DNA of 64,000 bases from Trichomonas vaginalis G3 (taxonomy: Eukaryota; Parabasalia; Trichomonadida; Trichomonadidae). The notes under the pieces were generated by a model. The model did not search any database, was not told where the DNA came from, and saw only the letters and a list, made by a program, of their open reading frames with translations. The stretch is taken from NCBI RefSeq assembly GCF_026262505.1, contig NC_067208.1, forward strand, positions 10,549,962 to 10,613,961. The letters run 5' to 3'. The translations under genes and the position numbers were made by a program. This document shows, in pieces, positions 26,783 through 37,425 of this stretch. The first letter of the stretch is position 1, and each line of letters opens with the position of its first letter.

Positions 26783-27291
26783 GCTTTATAACTCTCTTCC
26801 TTGGTTTCTTTTTAGTTGCTTTCTTCACGTCTGTCTCCAACTTGACTGTCTTTCTTCTTCGTCCGTAATGATACCAGTTACTTCCACCAGTCAATGGGTC
26901 AAATGGTCTTTCGTAAGGGTTTCCATACATTCCATAGGGACCATACGGAAGAACTACTGGTGGAGGAAGAGTTCCATCGACTCTATTTAAATGCATTGTT
27001 TCACCTTTCATCTGGTCATTAAAGTCTTTTGCGTGTTTTGCAAACTCATCGTCCTTTCCTAAAGCATTTTCTGACTCAGTCGCAACCAAATTGGATGCTT
27101 TATTTATGAGTCCTATTTTATTTAATCTTAACTTCTTTGCAACCCAGCCTCAATCTTTCCTTTATTTGCATCTAATGTCTTTGAAACCCTTCCTCCACTC
27201 ATTTTATTTACTGCGTCATAAGCCCAAGTGCTTTTGCTCCAAATGCTAATGCTTTTGTTCCCATTGCGCCTAAAGCTGCCCAAGCTACCAT
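26778..27291 (-). pseudogene. Glycine/alanine-rich start, basic-tailed particle protein, element C
   Basis: From the ATG at 27,291 it opens MVAWAALGAMGTKALAFGAK, a small-residue hydrophobic stretch. The later part has YGPYGMYGNPYERPFDPLTG and ends very basic (KKATKKKPRKRVIKQ). A hydrophobic front plus a basic DNA-binding-like tail would suit a core or minor virion protein. No family match is claimed. Broken, about two or three breaks. Confidence 0.45.
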
Positions 27292-27300
27292 TTACACCAT

Positions 27301-27487
27301 ATTAAAATCATCTCTCTTCAATATTATCTCATAAAAGTTCTCGTTACTGGAGAAAGTCAATGAAACATAAACATTCTCATTCATAAACTTCTTTCTATAT
27401 CATCTATTCGCTTCAAAATGTCTGAACAATTGCTAACATCTTCTACAACAGTTATTTCATCATGAATGACCTTCAAGAACAAGCTCA
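27301..27487 (-). pseudogene. Small unrecognised gene, element C
   Basis: Opens MSLFLKVIHDEITVVEDVSN at an ATG at 27,487, directly after the penton-like gene on the same strand. About 60 residues, acidic, alpha/beta. Function unknown. Broken, about one break. Confidence 0.35.
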
Positions 27488-27488
27488 T

Positions 27489-28370
27489 TTAATATGCAAT
27501 TAAAATCATCTCAATAATGAGTCCATCCTTTCCATCTTTAGGTAGCACAACATCTTTCATTGAAGAAGGTTCGACAAGTCTTATGTTAAACTTACTGACA
27601 AAGTTTGTTATACTATAATGCTTCGGCGGCGAATACATGTAGTTTGAAAGACATAATATAGATTCTTCAGCAAATTCACTTATACTGGATTTTATAACAA
27701 TGTTCTCACGAGACCAAATACCACCAATTGACAATCTTGTAAGCAATCCTGCTGAACCTTCAACTGTAAACGTCGATGGTAACATTCCACGAAGGTCATC
27801 TATTGACATCTTTGAGTCACTGAATTTAAATATTTTCTTAAAGCAATCGTCATTATCTAACCATGCAATAGCTTTGAAGTTTTCATTCGAATATACATCT
27901 GCTTCATTAAATGTAAAACCTGACTTCTTTGCAGAGATGACTTTAAAATCTATTGAGTTTGTTTCAAAATTATATGCTATGTAACTTCTGAAGGTAATGG
28001 ATGTCCTTCCGCAGTCAGTTGTTCTCTCACTACCGTTTGAAGCTTTGTGTTAAAAACTTTCATGTCATCTCCTGTGTCTAGGTTCACATACACAGCAACA
28101 GGAAAACTATCTTGCTTCTTTGTTTCATCATTATACCTCAAAACATTAAAGTTCTTCAATAATATTGTTCTTCCTGCTGGAATACTTCGAACCTGTCTTA
28201 TTTCAATAGCTTTCTCACCTCCTACATACTCTACCCAGTGTCTTGGATATTCATAAGTATACTGACTTTCTTGAATTTTGGTTGGTTTCATCATAACGTG
28301 TTCATAGTATATCTTTATACTCTTGTCAGTTAGACTCGGTGCTATGTTCTGAATATTTCTGACTTGCATT
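27489..28370 (-). pseudogene. Penton-like or capsid-associated protein, element C
   Basis: From the ATG at 28,370 it opens MQVRNIQNIAPSLTDKSIKI and is beta-rich to the end (LIIEMILIAY). It is the homologue of the whole gene at 21,296-22,144 in block B, as seen from the C-terminal 90 residues and the length of about 290 residues. The starts of this gene and the ATPase gene are only 15 bp apart and divergent, so one short AT-rich region (TTTTTAATGGAGATAAA) must serve both. Broken, about one break. Confidence 0.5.
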
Positions 28371-28385
28371 TTTAATGGAGATAAA

Positions 28386-29266
28386 ATGAAGCATTTAATA
28401 CATGACGTAGATGAAGACATGAATGAAACTACAGACAAACTTAACTCTTCTCTCATTCTTCCTTTCAGTAAGGACTATGAGTTCTGTTCAAATGGTTTAT
28501 TTCTATTGTGGAAAGATGGGTCAGGTAAGACATTTAATTTCATTCGTCATATACTCATAACAGAGCGTTTAGGAAACGACTCATATTATGACCAAATCAT
28601 TATATCAGCAACTTCAGACTCTATGGACTCAACAGCGAAAACATTTATGTCAAAAGTTCAAGCCTCTGTCGTTAAAGTTCCAGACAGTGAACTCATTGAA
28701 TTTCTTCAACGTTACATTCGACGTAAGAGGAAATATTATGCCATCGTTGAATTTATACAGTCAGGAATGCAAAAGACTTCTGAGGAGATGGAAAGAATTA
28801 TTGACAAACACCACTTACGTCATACTCAGGAGTTTACGATATGAAACGACTGACAAACTACATTCTATCAAAACTTTCAAAATACCCCTTCAAAAATATC
28901 CTTCAAACACTTTCTTCGTTTGACGACTTCGCCGGTAAAGGTTTAGTGTCAAAGCCTGACTCACCATTAGCTAACATCATTACTAAAGTCAGACATTACC
29001 ACTTAACTGTAGCAATACTTATGCAAACATGGAGGTTTTTAGCTTTAAACATAAAACGTCTCATAACTGACTTCGTTATCTTTCAAGGTTTCTCACGTTA
29101 TGATATTGAACTCATTTGGAAACAGTCAGGTATAACATTACCTTTTGAAGAAATTTGGGAAGCATATAAGTCTCTCATCTCTCCTCGTTCATACCTTGAG
29201 ATTCATATCATGACTAATACCATTAAAGTCAAAAATATTCCATGGGAACGACCAACATTGTTTTAA
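28386..29266 (+). pseudogene. A32-like DNA-packaging ATPase, element C
   Basis: Opens MKHLIHDVDEDMNETTDKLN. The nucleotide-binding loop is recognisable as DGSGKTFNF in a position equal to APPGSGKTF of block A. The rest aligns throughout (FLQRYIRRKRKYYAIVEFIQ against LLDWIKKYQRRVLKYNAINE; KVRHYHLTVAILMQT against KLRHFNISVVICVQT; IFQGFSRYDIELIWKQS against LFPGLSEDDFMELMKES). Same role and size as the block A gene. Broken, about one or two breaks. Confidence 0.75.
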
Positions 29267-29664
29267 AGTTTAACCTTCAATTGACTGATGGTAAACAAAT
29301 TCCATGCATCTCTGTCGCCATTTCTGTTAATATTTTTGCTGTCATTCATATCATCCACTTCCCCATCCGTTAGCTTTTGAGGATATGCGTTAGAATAGCT
29401 GTTCTTAAATGAAGGCTTTTCACCTTTGAGAGCATAAACTCTATAACTTTCTGCATACTTTATGTTTGAACCTCCTGAGCCATCATTGACATAAATTTTT
29501 ATAGGCTTCCACCCTTTGTTCATGTTCCTGCTTCTTCCCTTAGCTCTTTTGTTCAGTAGTTCTACATCTTTATACACAGCACCTGTCTCAGTGAATTCAA
29601 CAATATTTTCATTCGTTAGCTTTACATTCAAACCCTTGTCGAGTATATTGTTCATTTCATACAT
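29263..29664 (-). CDS. Hypothetical protein, element C
   Basis: 133 residues from the ATG at 29,664 (MYEMNNILDKGLNVKLTNEN); MNNIL at 29,655 is an equally good start. Basic and polar, with a short repetitive Asn/Asp/Arg stretch (MNDSKNINRNGDRDAWN) near the end. Divergent from the CCG-motif gene, with only about 25 bp between starts (AATAAAAACCTTTTATATG). No counterpart noticed in block A or B. Function unknown. Looks whole. Confidence 0.5.
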   Translation of the reverse strand: MYEMNNILDKGLNVKLTNENIVEFTETGAVYKDVELLNKRAKGRSRNMNKGWKPIKIYVNDGSGGSNIKYAESYRVYALKGEKPSFKNSYSNAYPQKLTDGEVDDMNDSKNINRNGDRDAWNLFTISQLKVKL

Positions 29665-29689
29665 ATAAAAGGTTTTTATTCTATATGAA

Positions 29690-30373
29690 ATGAGAAGCAA
29701 ATCCATCTTAGCTGGTGCCGTTAATGTTCCAATTGAACCAACATCAAATGTTGACTCACGAACGACAAACAATATTGTCATAAAGAACTATAGTTCAGAG
29801 TGTTTGAAAGAAAAAGAACCAGAACTGAAATCCGTGAATTTAAACTCAGCTTCAAACGCTAACGCTACATCAGATGTTAAGTTAGAGTATCCACCACTGG
29901 ACCAAATTCTTTCAAGAGAAGCCAACGACAACCCTTACACAAATGTTCAAACAAATCCTTCAGATAACGTAGACCATTACCTTCTTCAGTTATACCAAAC
30001 AATTTTACTCAAAGACGATAAGAAGCTTTTGACAAATCTTATAAGCAAGAACCAAATAATTCTAACAAAGGAGGACCTTGAAAATGTTATCTCACGAATA
30101 ACAGGGAAACAATGTGTCATTGACTATCTCGACCCTGAAATCGAATGCTGTGGTCAAACGCCACCATTCATGAAAATAGGTAACATCCGCATCATTGAAA
30201 CACCAGGAACTACAGGAGTTGAGTTTAAGTATAAAATATTCGAACGAGTATACAAAAACTTTCAACAGAATATAAACTTGTTTGAAATATGTTTTAGTAA
30301 ATTAAAGCAATTTGTAATATCTATCCAAAACTTCTTCAACAGTATCGAACTCATCTTCATAATGCAAACCTAA
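29690..30373 (+). CDS. Conserved Polinton protein with a CCG motif, element C
   Basis: 227 residues from the ATG at 29,690. The first 100 residues are Asn/Ser/Pro-rich and probably flexible. The second half has helices (YQTILLKDDKKLLTNLISKN), then CVIDYLDPEIECCGQTPPFM and a beta-rich end. The double cysteine region and what follows match 6,120-6,286 of block A. The end may be read slightly beyond the true one, since the last 30 residues overlap the next gene on the other strand. Unknown role beside the minor capsid gene in both elements. Confidence 0.5.
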   Translation: MRSKSILAGAVNVPIEPTSNVDSRTTNNIVIKNYSSECLKEKEPELKSVNLNSASNANATSDVKLEYPPLDQILSREANDNPYTNVQTNPSDNVDHYLLQLYQTILLKDDKKLLTNLISKNQIILTKEDLENVISRITGKQCVIDYLDPEIECCGQTPPFMKIGNIRIIETPGTTGVEFKYKIFERVYKNFQQNINLFEICFSKLKQFVISIQNFFNSIELIFIMQT

Positions 30374-30583
30374 TCTTATTGACTTGGTGCAGTTTTCACT
30401 AACACAATATAGCGCTTTGCGCTCGGCGCCTTTGACGCCTTTTTCTGTTCTCTTGACTGACATAACTAACTCATTTGTTTCATCAAACAGCAACAACCAA
30501 AGTTCATGACCTAATACATAACATTCATACTTTATATTTTTAGCTCTGAGTTCTTGTAAAGCTGTTGCATTTAATATTTTCTA
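30302..30583 (-). pseudogene. Small unrecognised protein, element C
   Basis: Minus-strand coding stretch with RAKNIKYECYVLGHELWLLL, a charged centre, and DEFDTVEEVLDRYYKLL at the end. About 90 residues; no clear ATG in phase. It follows the minor capsid-like gene on the same strand with almost no gap. Unknown family. Broken, about one break. Confidence 0.35.
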
Positions 30584-31317
30584 AAAAAGTCAACTTCAAC
30601 AGTCATTCGCACTGGTGCCTTCAGTTCTACAGGCTCTCCTTGAAAGTCAACAAGTCTGAATTGCATGTCTTTCAAATTATGAGGACTAATGCGAACCCAT
30701 TTACCTAAATGAGTTGCTATGACAGGAACGTTTGGAATGAACATTGAATTGACTGCATAACAGAAAGACTTATATTCTACTGAACCTTTACTATTAACTC
30801 CTGAAATGCCTGTGACATTAGCTATTTTAGACTCAATGTATAAACAATTGCCATAACATACGTATGGAACAGATTTCATCTCAATCGTTTTGTCAATACT
30901 TTTCAAAGGAAATGTCATATGGTATGCACCCAGAAGCAATTGAACTCTATGACTCATTCGTGTTATCTTAAACTCCTTCGCATAACTGAACTTCAAAACT
31001 CCTGCAATAAGTTTAACATTCATTAAGTTTCTTCGTTATCCTTGTTTATTGTAGTATTTATGAGAGCATTTAACACTCCAGCTAATGTTTCCATCTTATA
31101 TTCTACATTATTGTGAAATTTATTCATGCTTCTTTCCATCTATTTCAAGCTCCATGAAATCTGTTTCATCTGTTATAACGAATGTTGCGATAGTATTGAA
31201 GTCAACAACTCTGAATGCAAGTGGTCATTCTGAAGACCTAAGTTTGTTTGTAGCTTTACTGTTCCGTATTCGTTTGGGTCTGTACTTTGCAAATAGAACA
31301 ACATTTTATTCTCATTA
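30571..31317 (-). pseudogene. Minor capsid (penton)-like protein, element C
   Basis: The C-terminal 150 residues (MSHRVQLLLGAYHMTFPLKS, MFIPNVPVIATHLGKWVRIS, MQFRLVDFQGEPVELKAP, MTVEVDF) match the block A gene at 6,291-7,089, including the closing LVD..G.PV.L pattern. The N-terminal part shares the opening pattern of that gene as well. Beta-rich, about 245 residues. Divergent from the fibre gene. Broken, about three breaks. Confidence 0.5.
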
Positions 31318-31321
31318 AAAT

Positions 31322-34300
31322 ATGAGTATTGCTGCATATGCGTATGAAGCTGACAGAGCTAAACGTTTATATTTTGGTCAATACTCTCTCACACTTACTG
31401 ACAAATATATTGTTATTTCTGATGGAAATACTGAGAAATACATAACATGGAAGGACTATGAAAAGTTTGACCCTATTTTAACTCCATGTACAATGCCATT
31501 CATTGTAAATGGTGAAGTTGTCATGAAGAACGACACAACAGTATATAAGTCTGTTCATGAAGCGTTAGAATATATGTTGAATTATAATCCCGAAAGATTT
31601 GACCCAAGCACTACACCATGTGCAATGCCTTTTATTAAGGACGGTGAAATCGTAAGAGTTCCGGATTCAACGGTTTATACTGCTGTTCAAAACAGTTTAC
31701 AAAACATTTTAGCGAATATTTTAATTCAGAAACTACAGAAATAAAATTACCATATATAACAGATGCTAAAGAAATTAAATCAAAAACGACAACATTATTT
31801 ACGTCACTTAATGATTTAATGACTTATATCATTAATATTCCTGCACCAACTACAGCATTTGATCCAAACTCGACGGTTTGCAGTGTACCTTTCATTAACG
31901 ACAGTTCATTAATTGCTTTAAGGGATTCGACAGTAAATGAATCATTAAAGGCGTCATTAATGAAAATCATTGATTTTAACTCATTCATGAATACATATAA
32001 TTCATTCATTAATGTTTCATATGCTTCTAAAGAAGGTGAGCCAAAAACTATCGATAAAGCGGTGTATGAAATAAAAGCATCAACGACGAAATTGAATTCG
32101 TTAACTTTTGACGGTGATAGTTTCGTTAATGACATAACATCGGGGAAAACAATTTTAACGAAAGAATATTTAAAATCTCATGTTAGTGAGTTCGTTGAAA
32201 TTGAAAAAGAAGGTGGAATTAAGTTCGATCCACTGAATTTCATTTTCAGCTTAGCGAATGCGGGTGTTAGTTTCGCTGAATGGACAACTATACAGAGTGA
32301 AATAAATGCAATATGGACGTTTTTGGGGTCAAAAGCGGGAATGGGTGAGCTTGTAAATGCTGCAAGAACATTAGGTGAAACAGGAAATTTTGTAGATGGT
32401 TTTAAAAGACTTGTTTCAAATGTTTTAACAAACACAAAGAAATTATTTAGATATACCATACATAACGGACGAATTTTTGAACAGATAGCAACAAACCCTC
32501 CGGTTATGGCTGCGTTGATGATGGTTAGAGATATAAAACCACGTAACGACGGGAACGAAGAACATGAACAACAGAGCCCAACGGGCTCAGAGTCACATAG
32601 TGGCGAGGATACTGGTCGGGTTATTCAAGACATTAAAACGTGTATCCTGAAGTTATTGATTTATTTAGAGGAGTTAATGATTCAATTTCAAAACATTCTA
32701 TAACCCTCGATGAAGAGAATAAATTAACAGATTATATATTCGTCATTATTGCAGAATTAATGAAGAGAATAAATGAAAAAGGAATTGGTGATATCATTAA
32801 TGTCAGCGATGTAATGATGAAAAGAAATTTTGACTCATTATTTACAAAACCGAAAACAGAATATAGTCTTTATGACGTAATTACCGAATTAATGAAAAAG
32901 ATTAATGATAATAAGAGTTCTGGCGGAAGAGTTGAATTAGAAGTGAATGATGTTAATGAGAAATTAGCCGAAAAAGCAGATAAAAACCACGTTCATTATA
33001 TAACTTCAGACGAACAGATTATAACGGACTACCATGGATATTTAACACGAAGTGATGAAGCGAAGACAAAAAATGTTAATGAAAGAAGATATAAATACAT
33101 TCGTGCTAAAGGTTATGACATAAGCTGTACTGTACAGTATGATGTAGCTAAAGCACCAGAAGCATTTGGTTATACCGGTGAAATTTATGCCTCTACTTTC
33201 AATGTTAATGGTGTATTAGTTGAACCAAGATTTACTTTGAGAGTTAAGTCAAAAATAACGTTTGAAGATGCTATTAAAAGTAAAGCTGACAAAGATGAAC
33301 TTGACGCAACGAACAAAGTTTTGAAATCTCATAAACACAACATCTCCGATATAAATGAACTTCAAGCTACATTAGACAGTAAAGCCGACAAGAACCATAC
33401 ACATAAATCCTTCACTACTGTTAGAGCAGACGACATAATATTGAACTTTGACCTTGGTTCAAGTGCACCATTAGAAAATCCAAGTACAAGCGTAAAAGAT
33501 ACACTAAACTCCTTAAATAACAAATGTATGAATATCGAAGATCATGTCAGAAACTTTGAAACACATGAACTACCAACAATGTTAGATAAGAAAGCAGATA
33601 AGAACCATACACATGATTTCTTCACAACTGTTGGTATAGAAAGTATTGAAGGAACGGTTGAAGAAACTGGTGGGGATGCATTATATTGGAAACCTCCTAA
33701 CTTTCCACAAGGTTTAACATCGGATGACGACATAACGACGATGAAATACATTAGATGTAAAGATGTTTATGTCATGGAGGATGAAAATAATATTAAATTC
33801 ACTGCTCAAGATTTATATGACAAGAAGGCTGACAAAACAGAGCTTCAAACATTAAAGACAGAAATACTTCAAACATTATATCCTATAGGCTCTATTTATA
33901 CGTCAATGAACTCAACAAATCCAGCAACAGTTCTGGGTTTCGGTACGTGGGAGCAGATTGTAGATAAATTCTTATACTGTGCGAACTCTTCAAAGCAAAC
34001 AGGAGGTTCGAAGAAAATTACTGAAGCAAACCTTCCACCGACACTCATACAGGAACACAACTTTTCTGGTGACCATAGTCACTCATTAAGAGACCATCCA
34101 TTATACAACTCAGAGTATGAAGCTGGCAATCGAGTTTCTCCAGATTATAACCATTCAGCAAAAAAGACTTTTCGACAAACTGAACCAGGAGGAAATATTC
34201 ACACACTTTCACAACAAATCAACAGGCTCGGGGCAGATTATATGCCACCATTTGTGACTATATTCGCATGGTACGCGTTCAATGAAGCGCTTGAGCCTAG

Positions 34301-34325
34301 AATAAAATTAACTTTACATAAATGA
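31322..34325 (+). pseudogene. Fibre protein with phage tail-tip domain, element C
   Basis: About 1,000 codons. The N-terminal part has three copies of a 'FDP..TPC.MPFI.DGE' motif about 55 residues apart (near 31,468, 31,597 and 31,858). The middle is helical and acidic. Then come shaft-like repeats with ADKNHTH and ADKNHTHDFFTTVGIES, and a C-terminal domain LYPIGSIYTSMNSTNPATVL plus GFGTWEQIVDKF and TGGSKKITEANLPPT, the bacteriophage tail-collar type. The last 200 residues closely match the fibre of block B. A phage-like receptor-binding fibre on a Polinton particle is the likely role. Broken, about two or three breaks. Confidence 0.7.
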
Positions 34326-35386
34326 GCTTGAAAGAAGTATTCGAACAACATCCATGGAGGTCATTTAAGAAATTCAATGAAGCTGCAAAGAGTTGGGGAT
34401 TTACTAACAGAGCTGAAGTGAAAAGGTTCTTTGACAAAAATGTTGTACATCAAACAAAATAAACCCTTACGACTACTTTTACCAATTTACTCCAACATCC
34501 TGACGCATACCAATTTCACTCTCATTCAAAGCAGAAAAGGAGGACATAAACATTCTCATCTTCATAAATGTTACACTCGTAAAGCATATCATTCCAATGA
34601 GAAATAAAGGAACTCGTGAAGTGTTAAGAGTTTTACAAAAGTTTGTAGCAGAACATAACCCAAGTACTTTAACATCAGACCAAACAGTGCATACCTCAGC
34701 AATGAAATCACAGAATTTCTCATTAAGCATAACATAACTCACTACACTACTGAAGACCATAACCATAACATACTCGGCATCATAAACCGCTTCATAAGGA
34801 CTCAGAGATTTAAACAAGAGCGAGACTTTACGAAGAAACAATGAAACATTTTCTCGAAGTATATAATTCCTCAACACATTTACAACAGGACATACACCAA
34901 ATTCAATGACACAACAAGAAGAAAAGTATATACAAAAGAAACGAAGCCAAACACAAATATCAGAAATTCAACACAATTTACCCTCATTCCTGGAAAAAAA
35001 GTTCGTGTAGTTCTTGACGACAAACCGTTGACAAAGAAACGTTTAAGGTTAATCGAAATTATTATATATCGTAGACTCTACGCAAGGTAATGGATATCTT
35101 ATAAAAGCTGCTGACGACTCCATAGCGTTTATCCTCGACATAAATTAGTTGAAAGTAGTAATGGCAAACTTGCTGAACCATTGACGAAGCAAAGCGAGGA
35201 GTGGTTATTGAAATACTTGGCTATAACACAAACGATGACACTTATAAAGTAAGATATGAAGGAGGCGTTGAAGATGTTATACCATCTAAGAACTTGAGAG
35301 AGTCGAAGCCAACACATCTGGGACCATTAGAGCGGGAGTACTGGAAAGACAAAAATATGCCAGAAAGAATAAGAAAATTCTTCTAA
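34322..35386 (+). pseudogene. Polinton integrase (rve), element C
   Basis: It starts at an ATG that overlaps the fibre gene's stop as ATGA (MSLKEVFEQHPWRSFKKFNE). Parts of the catalytic core are visible (PMRNKGTREVLRVLQKFVAE, NPSTLTSDQ, which carries the second acidic residue). The C-terminal SH3/chromo-like domain is clear: IEILGYNTNDDTYKVRYEGG and then VIPSKNLRESKP. About 350 residues, usual for the family. It would have inserted an element like this one. Broken, about six or more breaks; the most decayed of the major genes here. Confidence 0.7.
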
Positions 35387-35411
35387 ACTTTTTCATTGGA
35401 TGTAAATCAGA

Positions 35412-35491
35412 CAAAAATAATGTTTAGGTGAAGAGGTGAGATTTCACCTGTTTTCTCACCTCTTTTTTCACCTCTTGAATTTTCATGAATT
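35412..35491 (+). repeat. Structured intergenic repeat, GGTGA version, copy 2
   Basis: AAAAATAATGTTTAGGTGAA, the inverted GGTGA/TTCACC pair, three CACCT units, then TTGAATTTTCATGAA, the same closing word as block A's copy 1. It lies between the integrase end and the CxxC gene. Confidence 0.8.
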
Positions 35492-35499
35492 TCCTTAAG

Positions 35500-35556
35500 A
35501 TAGAAAAATAAAGTTAGTTTTATTTTATTTATTTTTTTTATTTTGTATGTAAAGAT
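35500..35556 (+). promoter_or_regulatory. T-rich leader shared with the KilA-N gene
   Basis: AATAAAGTTAGTTTTATTTT and a further T-rich stretch ending GTATGTAAAGAT precede the CxxC gene. Nearly the same 55 bp, including GTATGTAAAGA, precedes the KilA-N gene at 37,426. Two unrelated genes sharing one leader points to a common promoter. Confidence 0.6.
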
Positions 35557-36522
35557 ATGATTTCAACAATCGGCACAACAACAATACAAGCCGCGAACGG
35601 CGGGACTCTGTCCACAACAACAGCACCAAACTCGTTAGTCATGAATCCTACGTCAATGTTAGTAGAGATGAAAAACTTCATTCCTTCTTCATATACTTTC
35701 GAAACAAAAATCCAGAAGATAAAGCAAGAACTTTTAACAAGTAATTTAGACTGTAGTGCGAAAGATGAAGAAAATGAAGAATATCTTTATGAAATGCAGG
35801 ACATTATTGACCATTTACCCAAATTGCCTGAAATCCAACAACAAAAACTCACTATTCCTGAATTCGACGAAATTGAAGTGAAACCAACTGACTCAGTAGA
35901 AATAAAGAAGTTCATACGTAAAGTAAATTATGAATTCCTTGGTTTTCATTGCAACCATAAGGTTATGGACAAAGATTGCGACATGGTATATAAAAACATT
36001 TCTGACATATATAAATCTGAGGAGTTTAAGACTTACGATAACTTTGTTTCATTAGTTGCTGAATGTGTTTGGGAAATAAGAGATAAAGATAGAAGAGGCA
36101 AAGTATGGAACGAACAAATAAGACCCGCTATGTTTGAGATGAAGAAAACCATTGACGCCTTAGTTGTTTTAGCAGGTAAGGTTTCAGAATATAACGCAAA
36201 AATGAACCCGCAATGTTCAAAATGTAAAGCAGGAATAAGGAAATATAACTACTCAGTCAAAGAGATAGAAAGAATGAGAAACGACTATGCAGACTTAAAG
36301 AAAGAAGCAGAAAAGCCAGCAGAAGATAAAATGAACATGTTAGAATTTCTGAACAAAAACTATCCAACAGCAGAAGATTTCCTTCTATCTGACGTCAAGA
36401 AGAAGTATAAAGAAACCTTCGGTATCGTTAAAACTTTTGACATACTGACAGAAGAAATAGAAGCTACGAAATTGTTTAGGATTTCAAATATACATCGTAC
36501 AATTCATGTGAAACGCTTGTGA
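35557..36522 (+). CDS. CxxC protein, element C
   Basis: 321 residues from the ATG at 35,557. Except for a different first 17 residues (MISTIGTTTIQAANGGT), it is nearly the same as the block A protein at 10,371-11,285 all the way to the end (ISNIHRTIHVKRL here, ISRIHNVYHVKRL there). CSKCK lies near residue 222. Mostly helical and lysine/glutamate-rich. Unlike the integrase just before it, it keeps an open frame. Function unknown; a DNA-binding or regulatory role would suit the cysteine pair and the basic end. Looks whole. Confidence 0.65.
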   Translation: MISTIGTTTIQAANGGTLSTTTAPNSLVMNPTSMLVEMKNFIPSSYTFETKIQKIKQELLTSNLDCSAKDEENEEYLYEMQDIIDHLPKLPEIQQQKLTIPEFDEIEVKPTDSVEIKKFIRKVNYEFLGFHCNHKVMDKDCDMVYKNISDIYKSEEFKTYDNFVSLVAECVWEIRDKDRRGKVWNEQIRPAMFEMKKTIDALVVLAGKVSEYNAKMNPQCSKCKAGIRKYNYSVKEIERMRNDYADLKKEAEKPAEDKMNMLEFLNKNYPTAEDFLLSDVKKKYKETFGIVKTFDILTEEIEATKLFRISNIHRTIHVKRL

Positions 36523-36526
36523 AAAA

Positions 36527-36592
36527 ACTGGGGTGAAAAAAGAGGTGAAAAAAGAGGTGACATCTCACCTCTTCACCTAAACATTATTTTTG
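36527..36592 (-). repeat. Structured intergenic repeat, GGTGA version, copy 3
   Basis: Two GGTGAAAAAAGA units, then GAGGTGACATCTCACCTC (a nearly perfect inverted pair) and CACCTAAACATTATTTTTG. It faces copy 2 across the CxxC gene. Confidence 0.8.
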
Positions 36593-36828
36593 TTCAAAGC
36601 TTCCACGAGAGAAAAGATTCCTCATTTGCTAAGGATTCCAAAAATGAAAAAATCATTGATTTCAGCTGAGAAAAAACAGCAAAACCCTTCTTCCACGGGA
36701 ACAAAGAAATAAAGAAGAAATAAAGAAGAAATAAAGTAAATTTTTTATTTATTCCCGTGGAAGATAGAGCACTTTATGACACTTTTTATTCACGACAAAC
36801 AAGACAAATAAAGAAAATAAGAAAATAC

Positions 36829-36901
36829 GGCGCTGTCGCGGTTCGAACCACAGACTCTGACCCCTCCATAACACCACCTTAGACCACTGTGCTACGTAGC
36901 C
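36829..36901 (-). tRNA. tRNA-like sequence, probably degenerate
   Basis: On the minus strand TAGCACAGTGG (36,894-36,884) is a perfect A box and GGTTCGAACC (36,849-36,840) a good B box, 34 bp apart, within a 73-bp span of tRNA length. The D arm is credible (CAC with GTG). The acceptor stem pairs only at its outer three bases, and the anticodon arm has no proper loop with T33, so no identity can be given. A TTTT run follows. The rest of 36,593-36,942 is AT-rich, with an inverted CTTCCACGGGAA/TTCCCGTGGAAG pair at about 36,690 and 36,752 and a thrice-repeated AAATAAAGAAG; no gene. Confidence 0.4.
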
Positions 36902-36942
36902 TGTCGACATAAGATTTTATAAATTGCATATTTGACGTAAAT

Positions 36943-37317
36943 TTATTTCCATCTAGCTTCCCACCGCATAAGATATTCATACGTGTTTGTAAGACATTCA
37001 TTAAACTTCTTTTCTATTGCATCTAATCTTGCGTTATTTTTTTCAATAACTTGTCTGTATTCTTCATCATCTCCAGCAGTGTTTGGGTCTTCACGTTTAA
37101 AATATTCATTGTTAACCAATTTTTTATCTACAAATTTTATTAGTGTTTGATTCACTTCGTTATGATAACGGTCATATTCTTTCAATACGTAAGTGAAGAC
37201 AAAATGCGTCGTACCTTCAATCTTAAAGCTTAAAGAACTTTCAACACAGTTTTGAGGGTCTGTCAGTGCGTCAATGAGATAGTATTCGAAGTCAGTCAAT
37301 AATCTTTTTAAAGTCAT
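36943..37317 (-). CDS. Conserved Polinton protein, element C
   Basis: 124 residues from the ATG at 37,317 (MTLKRLLTDFEYYLIDALTD). FVFTYVLKEYDRYHNEVNQT and LIKFVDKKLV match the block A gene at 8,826-9,278, but the long Lys/Glu tail of that protein is absent here and the end is short (YEYLMRWEARWK). Helical in its second half. Family conserved between two elements, function unknown. Divergent from the KilA-N gene. Looks whole. Confidence 0.55.
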   Translation of the reverse strand: MTLKRLLTDFEYYLIDALTDPQNCVESSLSFKIEGTTHFVFTYVLKEYDRYHNEVNQTLIKFVDKKLVNNEYFKREDPNTAGDDEEYRQVIEKNNARLDAIEKKFNECLTNTYEYLMRWEARWK

Positions 37318-37425
37318 TTCATACAGGATAAAATTTAATGTTGTGAAGAAATAGTGTTTATCTCAGAAAAAAATAAAGTTAGTTTTTATTTTATTTATTT
37401 TTTTATCCTGTATGTAAAGACAGAT

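Larger units (their letters stand above)
26109..26795 (+). repeat. Left terminal inverted repeat of element C
   Basis: It matches the reverse complement of 47,451-48,138 with only a few differences. The outer 230 bp hold no gene; they contain a repeated CTTAACCTTAAATATTTAC word (twice) and several CTCACTAACG-like repeats. The inner part holds a whole 94-codon gene and one structured repeat. Confidence 0.92.
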
